Shown here: in pieces, positions 51,349 through 60,638 of the stretch | How the letters are laid out: each line of letters starts with the position of its first letter | Position numbering within the stretch: the stretch's first letter is position 1 | Assembly: GCA_020848835.1 (NCBI GenBank) | Contig: JADLHJ010000064.1 | Coordinates: 31,555 to 95,554, forward strand | Direction of reading: 5' to 3' | Length of the DNA stretch: 64,000 bases | Source of the DNA: Candidatus Hydrogenedentota bacterium | Lineage (GTDB): Bacteria > Hydrogenedentota > Hydrogenedentia > Hydrogenedentales > SLHB01 | The notes under the pieces: generated by a model | What the model was told of the DNA's origin: nothing | Database searches by the model: none | The model's input: the letters and a program-made list of their open reading frames with translations, nothing else | Made by a program: the position numbers and the translations under genes

Positions 51349-54300
51349 GTCCTTTCCAGTGACGGTAAAACAGCGCGCGCCGATTGAAGCGCATGTCCGA
51401 TTGCTTTAGGCGAAACATCCACGGCGTGTACGAAATTGTCCGGCACGTCGAGCAGCACCAGATACGCGCTGGACACCGCAGTGCCTGCTAAATCGCGAAC
51501 CGCCGCCGCGTACAGTTGAAGTTGCGTGGCATAGCCTGCCAATTCATTGGGCCCGGGTTTGCCGGTCTTATAGTCGACAATCGTTGCGCCATCAATGAGA
51601 AGGTCAATAGTGCCACGGATGATTTTTCCGCCGAGTGCCAGAATAAAAGGCACCTCGCGATCAAGCCGCTTCGCCGCTGCAATGGTTTTTCCCAGATCGC
51701 TCGCAAGAAACTGCGCGGCGCAACGCGTAATTCCCTCGGTAAATTTATGCGCTTCTTCATCGTCCAACGATGATTCGCGCAGCACGGAAGCAAGCGCGGA
51801 ATCTGGCGCGTGCTGAAAATCCCAGCGTTCGAGAAAAGCGTGGGTCAAGGTGCCGCGCCGCCGCGAGACTGCCGCAACGTTCTCGTCTACGCGTGGCGCA
51901 GTCGAGCTTCTCTTTGTGCTGGCATCGTGGATTGCGCGCAGTACATCCGTCACAGGCACAGTAAGGCGCGGTCTTATCGTTTCTTCTGCGGCGCGAATTC
52001 GATTTTGGATGCGCTCAATATCTGGCGCGTTCTGCACGACAGCAGTCGCTGAGGCAAATGTGCGCGGCGGCACAGCGCGGCGCACAACCGCTTCCCAACC
52101 GTCCGCATGAAATCTGTCACCATCGCTTTTATCGCAGACGCCGTACTGCTCTTCAAAAACAGACATCCACGCGTTGCCGCCCGCTTTCGCCGGTGCCCCA
52201 CAAAGAAAAAGGTGGTCGCGTGCGCGCGTCATTGCGACGTACAGGATACGCGCCTGCTCCGCCATCTCTTCATCATTCTGAATCTCGCAAATCCCGTCAT
52301 GCATCGCCGGCGCGGTCAACATGCCGTCTGGTCCGATCACCTTTGCAGCGAACCCGATATCCTTGTGCATGGCGATATTCTTTCCGGGTCCGCCTTTGGC
52401 GTCGCGACCAAGATCCGCTACGTATACCAGGGGAAATTCGAGACCTTTGGCTTTGTGAATCGTCATGATCGTAACGCTGTGGCGGTTGTCCACGTCCGCT
52501 GCTGCTTCGCCCTCGCGGATTTCCCGTGCAGCCATGTCATCGAGGTAATGCACAAACGCGCGCAGACTCGGCGGTCGTGCACCGGAGAAAGTTTCCGCAA
52601 GCGCGGCAACCTTGCGCAGGTTACCTACGCGCTGGGGACCCATGAATTGACGCAGTACAATGCCTTCGAGGCCGACTTCTTCGAATGCAAATTGAATAAA
52701 CTCGGCAAGTGGCCGCTCACGTTCTTTGTCCAGCGTACTGACTAAATTGCGCGCGGCGGCGAGCCGTCCATTTTGTACAGCGTCCATCAACGGGACACTC
52801 GAAGAAAAGCCGTGGAGTACACCACGCGGCGCGCCAACGCCACCCGCAAGTTCCACCAGCGCATCGTCCGAAAGGCCCACGATGGGTCCTCGCAATAACG
52901 CGGCCATGGTAAGTTCGTCGCAAGGGTCCACGAGATACGCAAGCAGATTGCGGAAGTCAATCACCTCCTGGCGTTCATAAAATCCCGCACCGGCAACAAG
53001 CGTGTACGGAATTCCCGCCTCCCGCAACGCGCGCTCGTAGAGGTGGACGTTGCTCAACGAGCGAAGCAGTATCGCGGCATCGCCATATCTCGCGCGACGC
53101 GGCGCGTCCGTTGCGGTGTCGAGTACATCGAAAGCGCCGTCATCAATCGTCGCAAGACTCGCGGCGATCATGCACGCTTCTTCCTCGCGGTAGATTTCGA
53201 TCCCCGGTTTCTCCGTTCGAGAAGGCGGGACCAAGAACTCGATGCGCGAAATTGGCGATGCGTCTCGTTGCGCTTCGAGCGGATTAAAGGGCGATTCAAC
53301 CTGCGCAAGCAGATCCGATGATGTGAAGAACGAATTGATAAATTGCAGGATCGGCGGCGCGGTCCGGAAATTGCCACGCATCGGTAGTGGGGCATTCGAA
53401 TCGATTCGCGCGGCGTGAAATACACTGACCTCCGCGCCTCGGAAGTAATAGATGGACTGTTTCGCGTCGCCGACAATAAATAGGTCTGGTCCGGGGTCGC
53501 GTTGCGCCAGGAGCCGGGCAATCTCGTATTGGACGCTATCGGTGTCCTGAAACTCGTCGATTAGCAAATGACGAAGACCGCGTGCGGTCCGTGCGCATAC
53601 CGAGTCGTTATTTTCAGCGCTATTACGCAAGACTTCCAATGCCTTGGCGATCAAATCGTCAAAATCCAGGACATTCTGCTCGACCTTGGACTTTCGCAGC
53701 GCCTCAGCCATTTGAACGTATACATGCGCGATGGATGCCGTCACCTCGGCAGCGCGCGATTCCAAACCCGGATCGATATCGATGGTCTCCGCCGCTTTCA
53801 GACAGGACTTCACCGCATTCAAGCAGTCTTTCACCAACTCGTATGCGCGTTCCGAAGTCCAGTTCTTTTCCGCCTTGCCTGGCGTTGCTTTCATGCCAAG
53901 GATCTGAGCGATGATATTTCGCATCGTCTGCGCGTCGTGTTCGCGCAGCAGTTGTTGTAGAAGCGCAAGCAACGTCACGCGCACCTGTTCACGTTTGTCG
54001 GTTGCGTCGCTGCAATGGCCGCCACACTCGTGAAGCAGCCGCAGGTGATACCGCAGCTTGCGCGAACGCACGCAAATGCGCAGCCGCGCGTCTTCGACAA
54101 TTGGCATCTGTTCGGCCCACGCCGCGGCAAGTTGGTCGGCGGTGGTTTCCGGTCGTATCAATCGATCCGCAAGCCCACGCTGTGTAAGCAGCTCGTGCAA
54201 CACTTCTTCAAGCAGGTGTATGCCATATTCTTCTGCCGCGCGCCGCGCATGCTGATCGTCATCGTCGAGCAATTGGTGCAGCGTCGATGTCACAACTTCA

Positions 54301-54704
54301 CTGCGCAAAACTTCCGACTGCGGCTCCGTCAAGACCGCAAAATCAGGATCGATCCCAAGCGACAGGGCATTCTCCCGCAGAATCCCGGAACAAAATGTGT
54401 GAATCGTGCTGATGCGCGAAAGGTCCACCTCTCGCTCGCGCGCGCGCCAGAACGACATTTTGCCCGAATCATCGGCCGGCGCCTTCTCGCGACAGGCCTT
54501 GCGCAGTCGCTCCTTCATTTCCGCGGCGGCCTTGTCCGTAAAGGTTATCGCCGCGATCTGGCTCAGCTTTACTTGGTCGTGTTCGATGAGGTGAAGAATG
54601 CGCTGCACGAGCACGCGCGTCTTCCCCGAGCCCGCGCCTGCATCCACGCAGATGAGTTTGCCGCGCGCTTCAACCGCGCGTTGTTGTTCAGGCGTCAGGC
54701 CCAT
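51345..54704 (-). CDS. addA: AddA-type UvrD helicase-nuclease
   Basis: About 1,119 residues. Superfamily 1 helicase motifs: Q motif LTPEQQRAVEA, Walker A DAGAGSGKTRVLVQRI, ISTIHTFCSGILRENALSLG, Walker B LLIDEFQDTDSVQYE, MTIHKAKGLEFPLVYVADLG and VAMTRARDHLFLCG. The C-terminal PD-(D/E)XK nuclease appears as GTIDLLIDGATIVDYKTGKPG. AddAB processes double-strand breaks for recombination. ATG 54704 starts right before the Q motif and overlaps addB by 17 bp; the ORF extension upstream is the addB tail read in another frame. Confidence 0.94.
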   Translation of the reverse strand: MGLTPEQQRAVEARGKLICVDAGAGSGKTRVLVQRILHLIEHDQVKLSQIAAITFTDKAAAEMKERLRKACREKAPADDSGKMSFWRAREREVDLSRISTIHTFCSGILRENALSLGIDPDFAVLTEPQSEVLRSEVVTSTLHQLLDDDDQHARRAAEEYGIHLLEEVLHELLTQRGLADRLIRPETTADQLAAAWAEQMPIVEDARLRICVRSRKLRYHLRLLHECGGHCSDATDKREQVRVTLLALLQQLLREHDAQTMRNIIAQILGMKATPGKAEKNWTSERAYELVKDCLNAVKSCLKAAETIDIDPGLESRAAEVTASIAHVYVQMAEALRKSKVEQNVLDFDDLIAKALEVLRNSAENNDSVCARTARGLRHLLIDEFQDTDSVQYEIARLLAQRDPGPDLFIVGDAKQSIYYFRGAEVSVFHAARIDSNAPLPMRGNFRTAPPILQFINSFFTSSDLLAQVESPFNPLEAQRDASPISRIEFLVPPSRTEKPGIEIYREEEACMIAASLATIDDGAFDVLDTATDAPRRARYGDAAILLRSLSNVHLYERALREAGIPYTLVAGAGFYERQEVIDFRNLLAYLVDPCDELTMAALLRGPIVGLSDDALVELAGGVGAPRGVLHGFSSSVPLMDAVQNGRLAAARNLVSTLDKERERPLAEFIQFAFEEVGLEGIVLRQFMGPQRVGNLRKVAALAETFSGARPPSLRAFVHYLDDMAAREIREGEAAADVDNRHSVTIMTIHKAKGLEFPLVYVADLGRDAKGGPGKNIAMHKDIGFAAKVIGPDGMLTAPAMHDGICEIQNDEEMAEQARILYVAMTRARDHLFLCGAPAKAGGNAWMSVFEEQYGVCDKSDGDRFHADGWEAVVRRAVPPRTFASATAVVQNAPDIERIQNRIRAAEETIRPRLTVPVTDVLRAIHDASTKRSSTAPRVDENVAAVSRRRGTLTHAFLERWDFQHAPDSALASVLRESSLDDEEAHKFTEGITRCAAQFLASDLGKTIAAAKRLDREVPFILALGGKIIRGTIDLLIDGATIVDYKTGKPGPNELAGYATQLQLYAAAVRDLAGTAVSSAYLVLLDVPDNFVHAVDVSPKAIGHALQSARAVLPSLERT

Positions 54705-57700
54705 TGGTGCCCGTCTTGCGCTCGATGCGCCACGTTTCGTAGCGGCAGACGCGGCACGAACTGCACACGCGGCATCGCTCGTTGTGCGGCGTGGGGGAGA
54801 AAAGGCCCGCGCGAATTCCCGTAACGGCCCGCGCAATACTTTGCATCATCGCCGTGCGACGCTCGTCCCACTTATCCTTGCCCCGTTGCATAACCTCCGC
54901 GGTCTTGCGTCTTCCCGGTTGAACGAGCCGTGCCTCCCTGCACTCGACGCCGCGCATGAGCATTTCCTCAAGTGCCACGGCGTATAGCGGCAGTTGCAGG
55001 CTCACGCCCTCCGCCACATCCTTTGTAGAGTTGGGTAAGGTCGTCTTGTAGTCAATAATGCGCGCGACCTCCTCCTTCAGGTCTATGCGATCGATTCGAC
55101 CGGATAGCAATACCGTTCCTGCATCGGTATCGAGCGCGAAAGGCTCGGATCGCGTGAGCGGTTCGTCAGACGTGGCATGGGCCCGGCCAAAACCGACTTC
55201 GAAATGGCTCGGCTTCCACGGGCTCTCTTCTTCGCGCGCGAAATCGAAGTAGCGACTTAACTGCGCTTGCAGCCTTGCCCGCTCCATGCGCACGACCCCG
55301 CGCGGTGCGGAAACCTCGCGCTGCGCATGCCGATCGAACACTTCTCCGCAGATGTGCAAGAGTGTTTCGCGGCCGGCCTCCAGCGGGATTGCAGATGTGG
55401 GCACTTCGCGGTAATTCGTATGAAACTGTTGCAGCGTCTCGTGAAGGATGCGCCCGCGGGTTCGCGGGTCGAATTCCTCGTCCGGCGCTTCGTCGGGCTC
55501 GATGCGCAGCACCCGTTGCAGGAAAAACTGGAAAGGACAATTGACATATGATTCCAGTTGTGCGGCACTGAAAAGCCGGTCCCCGCCAAAATTCTCCGCC
55601 AATTGTGCAAGCGAGTCAGCGCCCGTCAGAATCCCATCGTACTCGTCGAACTTGTCGCGGCTGTTGCGCCGTGCCTCCACGTCAAGGCCCGCGGTCACGC
55701 TTGCGAAAGCATCCGGAAACGCACGCTCAACGTCGGCATGTACGTTGGACACATTGCGCAAGTCATGTTCTGAAGACGCTGTGTCGAGTGTTGGCAGGTA
55801 ATTGGTCGCGCTATACATTGACTCCAATTCCCGATCCAAAAGGCCTTTCACATCCTCGACGAAAGGACTCTGCGCAAGAGGTCTTCCATCACTGCTCGTA
55901 GTACTCCACGACAGATGGGCCTCCACCTGCGCGCGACCGAGCACGTGATGCAACAGGAGCATTTCACGTTCCATTTGCTTGCTGCGTAGTTCGATCCGCG
56001 CACCGGCGGACACCATGTCCGCCCAGTCTTCATCGCTGTACACCGCATCGGTAGGCGGCGGCGCCGGAAATTCTCCTTCGTTCATGCCACCGAGAAACAG
56101 ATAATCGAAGCTGCGATAACGCGCCGCGTCCGCGCTCATGACCTGCACGCTGGAGATGCGCGGTTCGTCGTGCTCGATGTTGGCGCTGGCGAATATGTCC
56201 CGCAACTCAGATTTGAATGTAGTGAGCGGTATTCGGCTATCACCGGTAGATGTTCGTTCCCATGCACACATTCGTCGCAGCACGGCGGACGCGGTCCTGA
56301 TCGCTTCTTCTTCAAGCGACCGGACATCGGTCGGTAAAATCCCAAGGTACTGATCAGGCCGCAATGCAGCGATCCCGCGCAATAGCGCGCCAAAATAGCG
56401 CATTCGCGAGGCCTCTACGGGAAATTCGCTTAACCACGCATCCAGTTGTTCGACTCGTTCCAGCAGCGCCTGTGCGGCGAGCGTTGCTTCCGGCACGCGC
56501 CGAAGTATCGATTCGCGCTGTTCGCCCCGGCCATCGCGCAACCACTCGATGAAGCGCTGAAGGCCGCCTGTCCACTCGCTCTTGCCTTCAATCACGCCGG
56601 CCATGCGCGCAAGGTAACTGAAAGTGTGCGCTTGCTGTGGCGCGCTGCCGCCCCACAGCGAAGTGACGGCTTCTACAACCGCTTCGCGCTCCCACTTTGG
56701 GGCAACATCGAGGCGTTGCAACACATGCCGCGCGAATGCGCTGTCCATCAATGTTTGCGGCGCGTGAAACGTCACCGGTATTCCGAATTCTTTGAGGACC
56801 AGCCGCAAGCGGGGCACGACGCCTTCCGCGCGTCGAAAAACGACTGCAATCGAATCGGGTGGAACCTGACGTTCGACGATTAGCGTCTTGATCTCGCGTC
56901 CGATCCATTCGCATTCATGCATGCGATCGTGACAAGGCTGGAGCGCCAGGTTCTCGCGAATTCCATCTGGGCACTGTGGCCGATCGCGCCAGAAAAGATT
57001 CGTGGAAACAAACGCGACGCGCGAATTGGGCGCTGGCTCCTGTTCCGAGCGCATTTCCACGTTTGGAAAGGCTTTTCTGATCAGGGCCAACGTCGCTAGA
57101 GGAATCGCATACAGATCGTTATGCGATGGCGCTTCCGGATTACACGCCAGCCCGAAACCCAACGTATCTACGTGCTTCGCGCACTGTTCGATTACGCGAA
57201 ACTCGGAGGGCGTAAAATCGTCAAAACCGTCGAATGCAATTTGTCGAATCCGCTCGAAGCGCTTTGGTGTGGTTTCGGACAGCAGCACGTGCGCACGCCA
57301 ATAGATGCCGACTCGGTCATACGCATCGCAATGGTGCAGGGCCGACTGATACCCATCGTAAATATCTGCCACAATCGGATCGAGCCACGATGCATGGCTG
57401 CGCCCTTCGAGCAGCCGCCGAAATGTGTCCGGCTCGATTGCGGCCTGTTTAAGTTTTGTGACCACGCGCAGGACGTGGTTGGCAAATCCCGGCGACTGCG
57501 CGGCCTCACCGAGTTTGCTGAGCTTTCCTTCCGCGTGCAACTGCGCGATAACCGAAGTGACAAGCGAATTGCGTTCGAGATCGTCAATCTCATGCGGAAA
57601 GATGCCGGCATCGCGCAATAACGCCAGCACGAAATCTTCAAACGACACCACTGCCAATCCGAATGCGCCGCGAAGGTTTGAGGATTGGATAATGCGCGCC

Positions 57701-57831
57701 GCGCGGTCATTTGCTTCGTGGCGGGTGGGCACGACAAGCAGGGAACTACCCCAATCCGCTGCAATTAGCGCGTCGATCTCGTGTTCGCGCGCGGATCGTG
57801 CGCCGCCTGTGATCACGAACACCCGCGCCAT
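54688..57831 (-). CDS. addB: AddB-like helicase/nuclease subunit
   Basis: A 1,047-residue partner of AddA. The N-terminal P-loop position reads GGARSAREHE, lacking the GK(S/T), so ATP hydrolysis in this subunit is doubtful. The C-terminal nuclease has SGRIDRIDLKEEVARIIDYKTT. Cysteines in YVNCPFQFFLQ and CRVCSSCRVCRYE match the Fe-S cluster of AddB nucleases. The gene lies 30 bp after the XPB gene and overlaps addA, forming one operon. Sequence drift from the well-known AddB is high, so the symbol is by architecture and position. Confidence 0.88.
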   Translation of the reverse strand: MARVFVITGGARSAREHEIDALIAADWGSSLLVVPTRHEANDRAARIIQSSNLRGAFGLAVVSFEDFVLALLRDAGIFPHEIDDLERNSLVTSVIAQLHAEGKLSKLGEAAQSPGFANHVLRVVTKLKQAAIEPDTFRRLLEGRSHASWLDPIVADIYDGYQSALHHCDAYDRVGIYWRAHVLLSETTPKRFERIRQIAFDGFDDFTPSEFRVIEQCAKHVDTLGFGLACNPEAPSHNDLYAIPLATLALIRKAFPNVEMRSEQEPAPNSRVAFVSTNLFWRDRPQCPDGIRENLALQPCHDRMHECEWIGREIKTLIVERQVPPDSIAVVFRRAEGVVPRLRLVLKEFGIPVTFHAPQTLMDSAFARHVLQRLDVAPKWEREAVVEAVTSLWGGSAPQQAHTFSYLARMAGVIEGKSEWTGGLQRFIEWLRDGRGEQRESILRRVPEATLAAQALLERVEQLDAWLSEFPVEASRMRYFGALLRGIAALRPDQYLGILPTDVRSLEEEAIRTASAVLRRMCAWERTSTGDSRIPLTTFKSELRDIFASANIEHDEPRISSVQVMSADAARYRSFDYLFLGGMNEGEFPAPPPTDAVYSDEDWADMVSAGARIELRSKQMEREMLLLHHVLGRAQVEAHLSWSTTSSDGRPLAQSPFVEDVKGLLDRELESMYSATNYLPTLDTASSEHDLRNVSNVHADVERAFPDAFASVTAGLDVEARRNSRDKFDEYDGILTGADSLAQLAENFGGDRLFSAAQLESYVNCPFQFFLQRVLRIEPDEAPDEEFDPRTRGRILHETLQQFHTNYREVPTSAIPLEAGRETLLHICGEVFDRHAQREVSAPRGVVRMERARLQAQLSRYFDFAREEESPWKPSHFEVGFGRAHATSDEPLTRSEPFALDTDAGTVLLSGRIDRIDLKEEVARIIDYKTTLPNSTKDVAEGVSLQLPLYAVALEEMLMRGVECREARLVQPGRRKTAEVMQRGKDKWDERRTAMMQSIARAVTGIRAGLFSPTPHNERCRVCSSCRVCRYETWRIERKTGTNGPDA

Positions 57832-57861
57832 TAGTGCGGGGCCTTGTGCGGGCTACGCGTG

Positions 57862-59577
57862 TCAGGCGCTTTCGGTTGCGGCCGGCGCCGGCGGGTCGAG
57901 TTCATCGGCGTTCTTGATCTCGTATCGATAACCTTGCTCGGTGAGAAACAACTGCCGCTTCACGCTGTAATCCTGGTCACAGGTATCACGCGACACCAGC
58001 GAATAGAAATGTGCGATGGTCCCATCCGATTTGGGACGCAGGATGCGCCCAAGGCGCTGCGCTTCTTCTTGCCGGGAGCCAAAGGTGCCCGAAACCTGTA
58101 GTGCAATGTTCGCGTCGGGTAAATCGATCGCAAAGTTCGCCACTTTGGACACGATCAGTAATTTGCATTCGCCCGTGCGAAACGCGGAATACAACTCTTC
58201 ACGTTTTTTGTTGGCCGTCTGCCCGGTAATGATAGGCGCGTCAAAATGCTTCGACAGCACCTGCAGTTGGTCCAGGTACTGGCCGATGATCAACACATTG
58301 TCGTTCTTGTGCTTCTTAACCAAACGCTCGCACACATCGATCTTTGTCGGGTTGGTGGATGCGATGCGAAACTTGCCGCGCTTATCGGCGATGGCGTAAC
58401 GATATCGTTCGTCCGTCGGCAACGGCACGCGCACTTCCGTACACAAGGCTTGGGCGATCCACCCTTGCTTTTCCAGCACCTTCCACGGCACGTCGTATTT
58501 CTTAGGCCCGATCAAGCTGAATACATCGTCCTCGCGCGCGTCTTCGCGCACGAGCGTCGCGGTCAGCCCCAGACGCCGCCGAGCCTGTAACGCAGCGGTC
58601 GCGCGAAATACCGGTGCGGGCAGCAGATGTACTTCGTCGTAAACGATCAGTCCCCAGTTGCCTTCATCGAACAAACTGAAATGTACAAAGGGGCTGTCTT
58701 TCGCCTTGCGATAGGTGAGCACCTGGTAGGTCGCCAACGTAACCGGGCGAATTTCTTTCGAGTCCCCGCTATACTCGCCGATCTTGTCTTCGCCGATCGT
58801 CGTCTTGTCCAGCAATTCGTTCTTCCACTGCCGCAACGCCACCGTATTCGTCGTCAACACAAGCGTTTGCGTCTTCAGCCGCGCGATGGTCCCGATGGCA
58901 ACGCAGGTTTTCCCAGCGCCGCAGGGCAGTACCACTACGCCGCTGCCGCCCTGGTTCGATCCATTTAGATAAAACGCATCGACGCTTTCGCGCTGATACT
59001 TGCGCAGGCCGAAGTCTTTGCCGCCAAGAGATTTTTCGCGCAGTTCGATATCCAACGGCGCGCCTTCGACATACCCCGCGAGGTCTTCTACCGGAAAGCC
59101 AAGCTTTATCAGCGCGCTCTTAACATTCCCGCGGTCTGCTGGACTCACAAAAATGTGATGTCCATCGGGGGAACCCGTCACATACGGTTGCAGCGATTTC
59201 TGTCCAAGCAACTGCAAGATCAGCAGCGAATCCTCGGAATACAGCACCAAGTCTCCGCCGCCTTCTTTCTTAAACAGTTTCAAGCGGCCATAACGCGACA
59301 CATTGTCCCGCACGTCGACAATGACGTTGTCGGGCACTTCATATCGGCTGAATTGTTTGAGCCGTTCGACAATCTCGTCCGCGGTCATACCCGAAGCGGC
59401 GGCGTTCCACAGCGACAGCGGCGTGATGCGATAGGTGTGAATGTGTTCCGGAGACTTTACCAGTTCGGCAAAGGCCGCGATGCTGTCGCGCGCATCTTCA
59501 AAGCGCGGCCCGTCCGTCTCCAACAAAATGGAGCGGTCGGATTGCACGATCAGAGGTTTATTCTCGTTGGACGCCAT
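57862..59577 (-). CDS. XPB-family DNA helicase
   Basis: A 571-residue helicase. The N-terminal domain is of the bacterial/archaeal XPB type (YRITPLSLWNAAASGMTADE, then SLLILQLLGQ). Motif I is VVLPCGAGKTCVAIGTI, motif II DEVH in LIVYDEVHLLPAP, motif III GLTATLVREDAREDD with the RED motif of XPB, and motif VI EEAQRLGRILRPK. XPB unwinds DNA at damaged sites, often with a nuclease partner. Here the following genes encode AddB and AddA, which could serve that role. AAGG lies 9 bp before the ATG. Confidence 0.95.
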   Translation of the reverse strand: MASNENKPLIVQSDRSILLETDGPRFEDARDSIAAFAELVKSPEHIHTYRITPLSLWNAAASGMTADEIVERLKQFSRYEVPDNVIVDVRDNVSRYGRLKLFKKEGGGDLVLYSEDSLLILQLLGQKSLQPYVTGSPDGHHIFVSPADRGNVKSALIKLGFPVEDLAGYVEGAPLDIELREKSLGGKDFGLRKYQRESVDAFYLNGSNQGGSGVVVLPCGAGKTCVAIGTIARLKTQTLVLTTNTVALRQWKNELLDKTTIGEDKIGEYSGDSKEIRPVTLATYQVLTYRKAKDSPFVHFSLFDEGNWGLIVYDEVHLLPAPVFRATAALQARRRLGLTATLVREDAREDDVFSLIGPKKYDVPWKVLEKQGWIAQALCTEVRVPLPTDERYRYAIADKRGKFRIASTNPTKIDVCERLVKKHKNDNVLIIGQYLDQLQVLSKHFDAPIITGQTANKKREELYSAFRTGECKLLIVSKVANFAIDLPDANIALQVSGTFGSRQEEAQRLGRILRPKSDGTIAHFYSLVSRDTCDQDYSVKRQLFLTEQGYRYEIKNADELDPPAPAATESA

Positions 59578-60037
59578 AAACGATTACCTTATCAAACTCG
59601 CAGGCGTCGAAGGAAGTTGGATCGCAGTTATATTCCATCTCGCATCAACGCGGCGTATCTTCGCGAATTGTTCTGAGCTGCGCTGCGCCAGTGGCGCCTT
59701 TCTTCGGAAAGCTAAGTAAACTCTTTTGATTCAAGCATGCAAAGACGGGCAATTCGTAGTCTGCGCTACCTGTCACCGGCATCTGGCCGGTCTGCGACCG
59801 GTTGCCGGTTGATACGCCAATCTTAGAACGCCAATGGCCGTCGCCAACGCCAACAACGACTCCGGTGCGTCATGAGCCTTGACGCTTGAACTATTTTCTT
59901 ACCTAATGTAACTTCTTCGCCGCCTGGTAGCTCCAGCGCAAAATGAAAGCGGCATTTCGCTGCACGATTCGGTGAAGTGATCCTTTTTAACTAACTTTTT
60001 CTGGAGCGCCAAAAAGGAAGAAAGGAAAACGATTTAA
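59578..60037. other. Intergenic region, 460 bp, with a strong hairpin
   Basis: Lies between the divergent XPB and small secreted protein genes. It contains GCAAAGACGGGC (59737-59748), then a two-part stem: ACCGGCA (59775-59781) with TGCCGGT (59803-59809), and inside it CCGGTC (59787-59792) with GACCGG (59796-59801). A possible promoter TTGACG-17-CCTAAT follows at 59879-59907. It may be a structured 5' leader or a separate RNA. No T-run follows the hairpin. Confidence 0.5.
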
Positions 60038-60532
60038 ATGAAGCACTTTCAGACGGCGCGGCACGCATTCACGTTTATGGGCATATTAGCGGCACTCGCT
60101 GTAGGGATGGGGTGGATGACGCCTGCGAGTTCTGTCGAGGCCGCAGCGAAAGCCTTCAATTTGCCAAGGGTGTACGACTTTAGCCTCAGTTCGTCGACTC
60201 CCGGCTCTGCATTTGCGACAATGCACAAAACTGGCGAAGTAAACACGGATTCGATATCCCTCAGTTTCTCCAGCAAAGCAACCACGAACCTGAACCTGGG
60301 ACCAGGACACGGAACGTGGAAGCATAACGCCAACACGAATAAAGTCATTATCACGACTTTTCACACCGATCGCGATGGCAGCGGCAAGTATTGGAAGGTC
60401 GTTCAGAACACCACACCCGACGATGCCGGGAATCTAACAGGTAGCGTCAAAATCTACCAATACGCCTCAATCAGCGCATCAGATCCAGAGTTGTCGTACC
60501 AATCGCTCTGCACGAACGAAGCGTTGAAATGA
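60038..60532 (+). CDS. Small secreted protein, unknown
   Basis: A 164-residue protein with a Sec signal (residues 1-36, ending SSVEAAA after a hydrophobic core FMGILAALAVGMGW) and a Ser/Thr-rich mature part. The mature chain (FSLSSSTPGSAFATMHKTGE, SISLSFSSKATTNLNLGPG, HGTWKHNANTNKVIITTFH) reads as a single beta-sandwich. No family is recognised. The ribosome site AAAGGAAAA is well placed. The gene stands alone, behind the structured leader. Confidence 0.7.
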   Translation: MKHFQTARHAFTFMGILAALAVGMGWMTPASSVEAAAKAFNLPRVYDFSLSSSTPGSAFATMHKTGEVNTDSISLSFSSKATTNLNLGPGHGTWKHNANTNKVIITTFHTDRDGSGKYWKVVQNTTPDDAGNLTGSVKIYQYASISASDPELSYQSLCTNEALK

Positions 60533-60638
60533 TCTAGTACGCTCACAAGTTTCACACCCCGCAGTGCACGTGTATCGTAAACACGGCAAGACCGCGGCAG
60601 TTGCTGACTGGGATGACGCGTCCGGTTAGCACGGACAA

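Noticed and set aside
54705..54836. N-terminal extension of AddA
   Set aside because: It is the C-terminal coding region of addB in another frame; the helicase Q motif begins right after ATG 54704.
60620..60636. GTCCG/CGGAC hairpin after the small secreted protein gene
   Set aside because: The stem is only 5 bp with no T-run, too weak to call a terminator.
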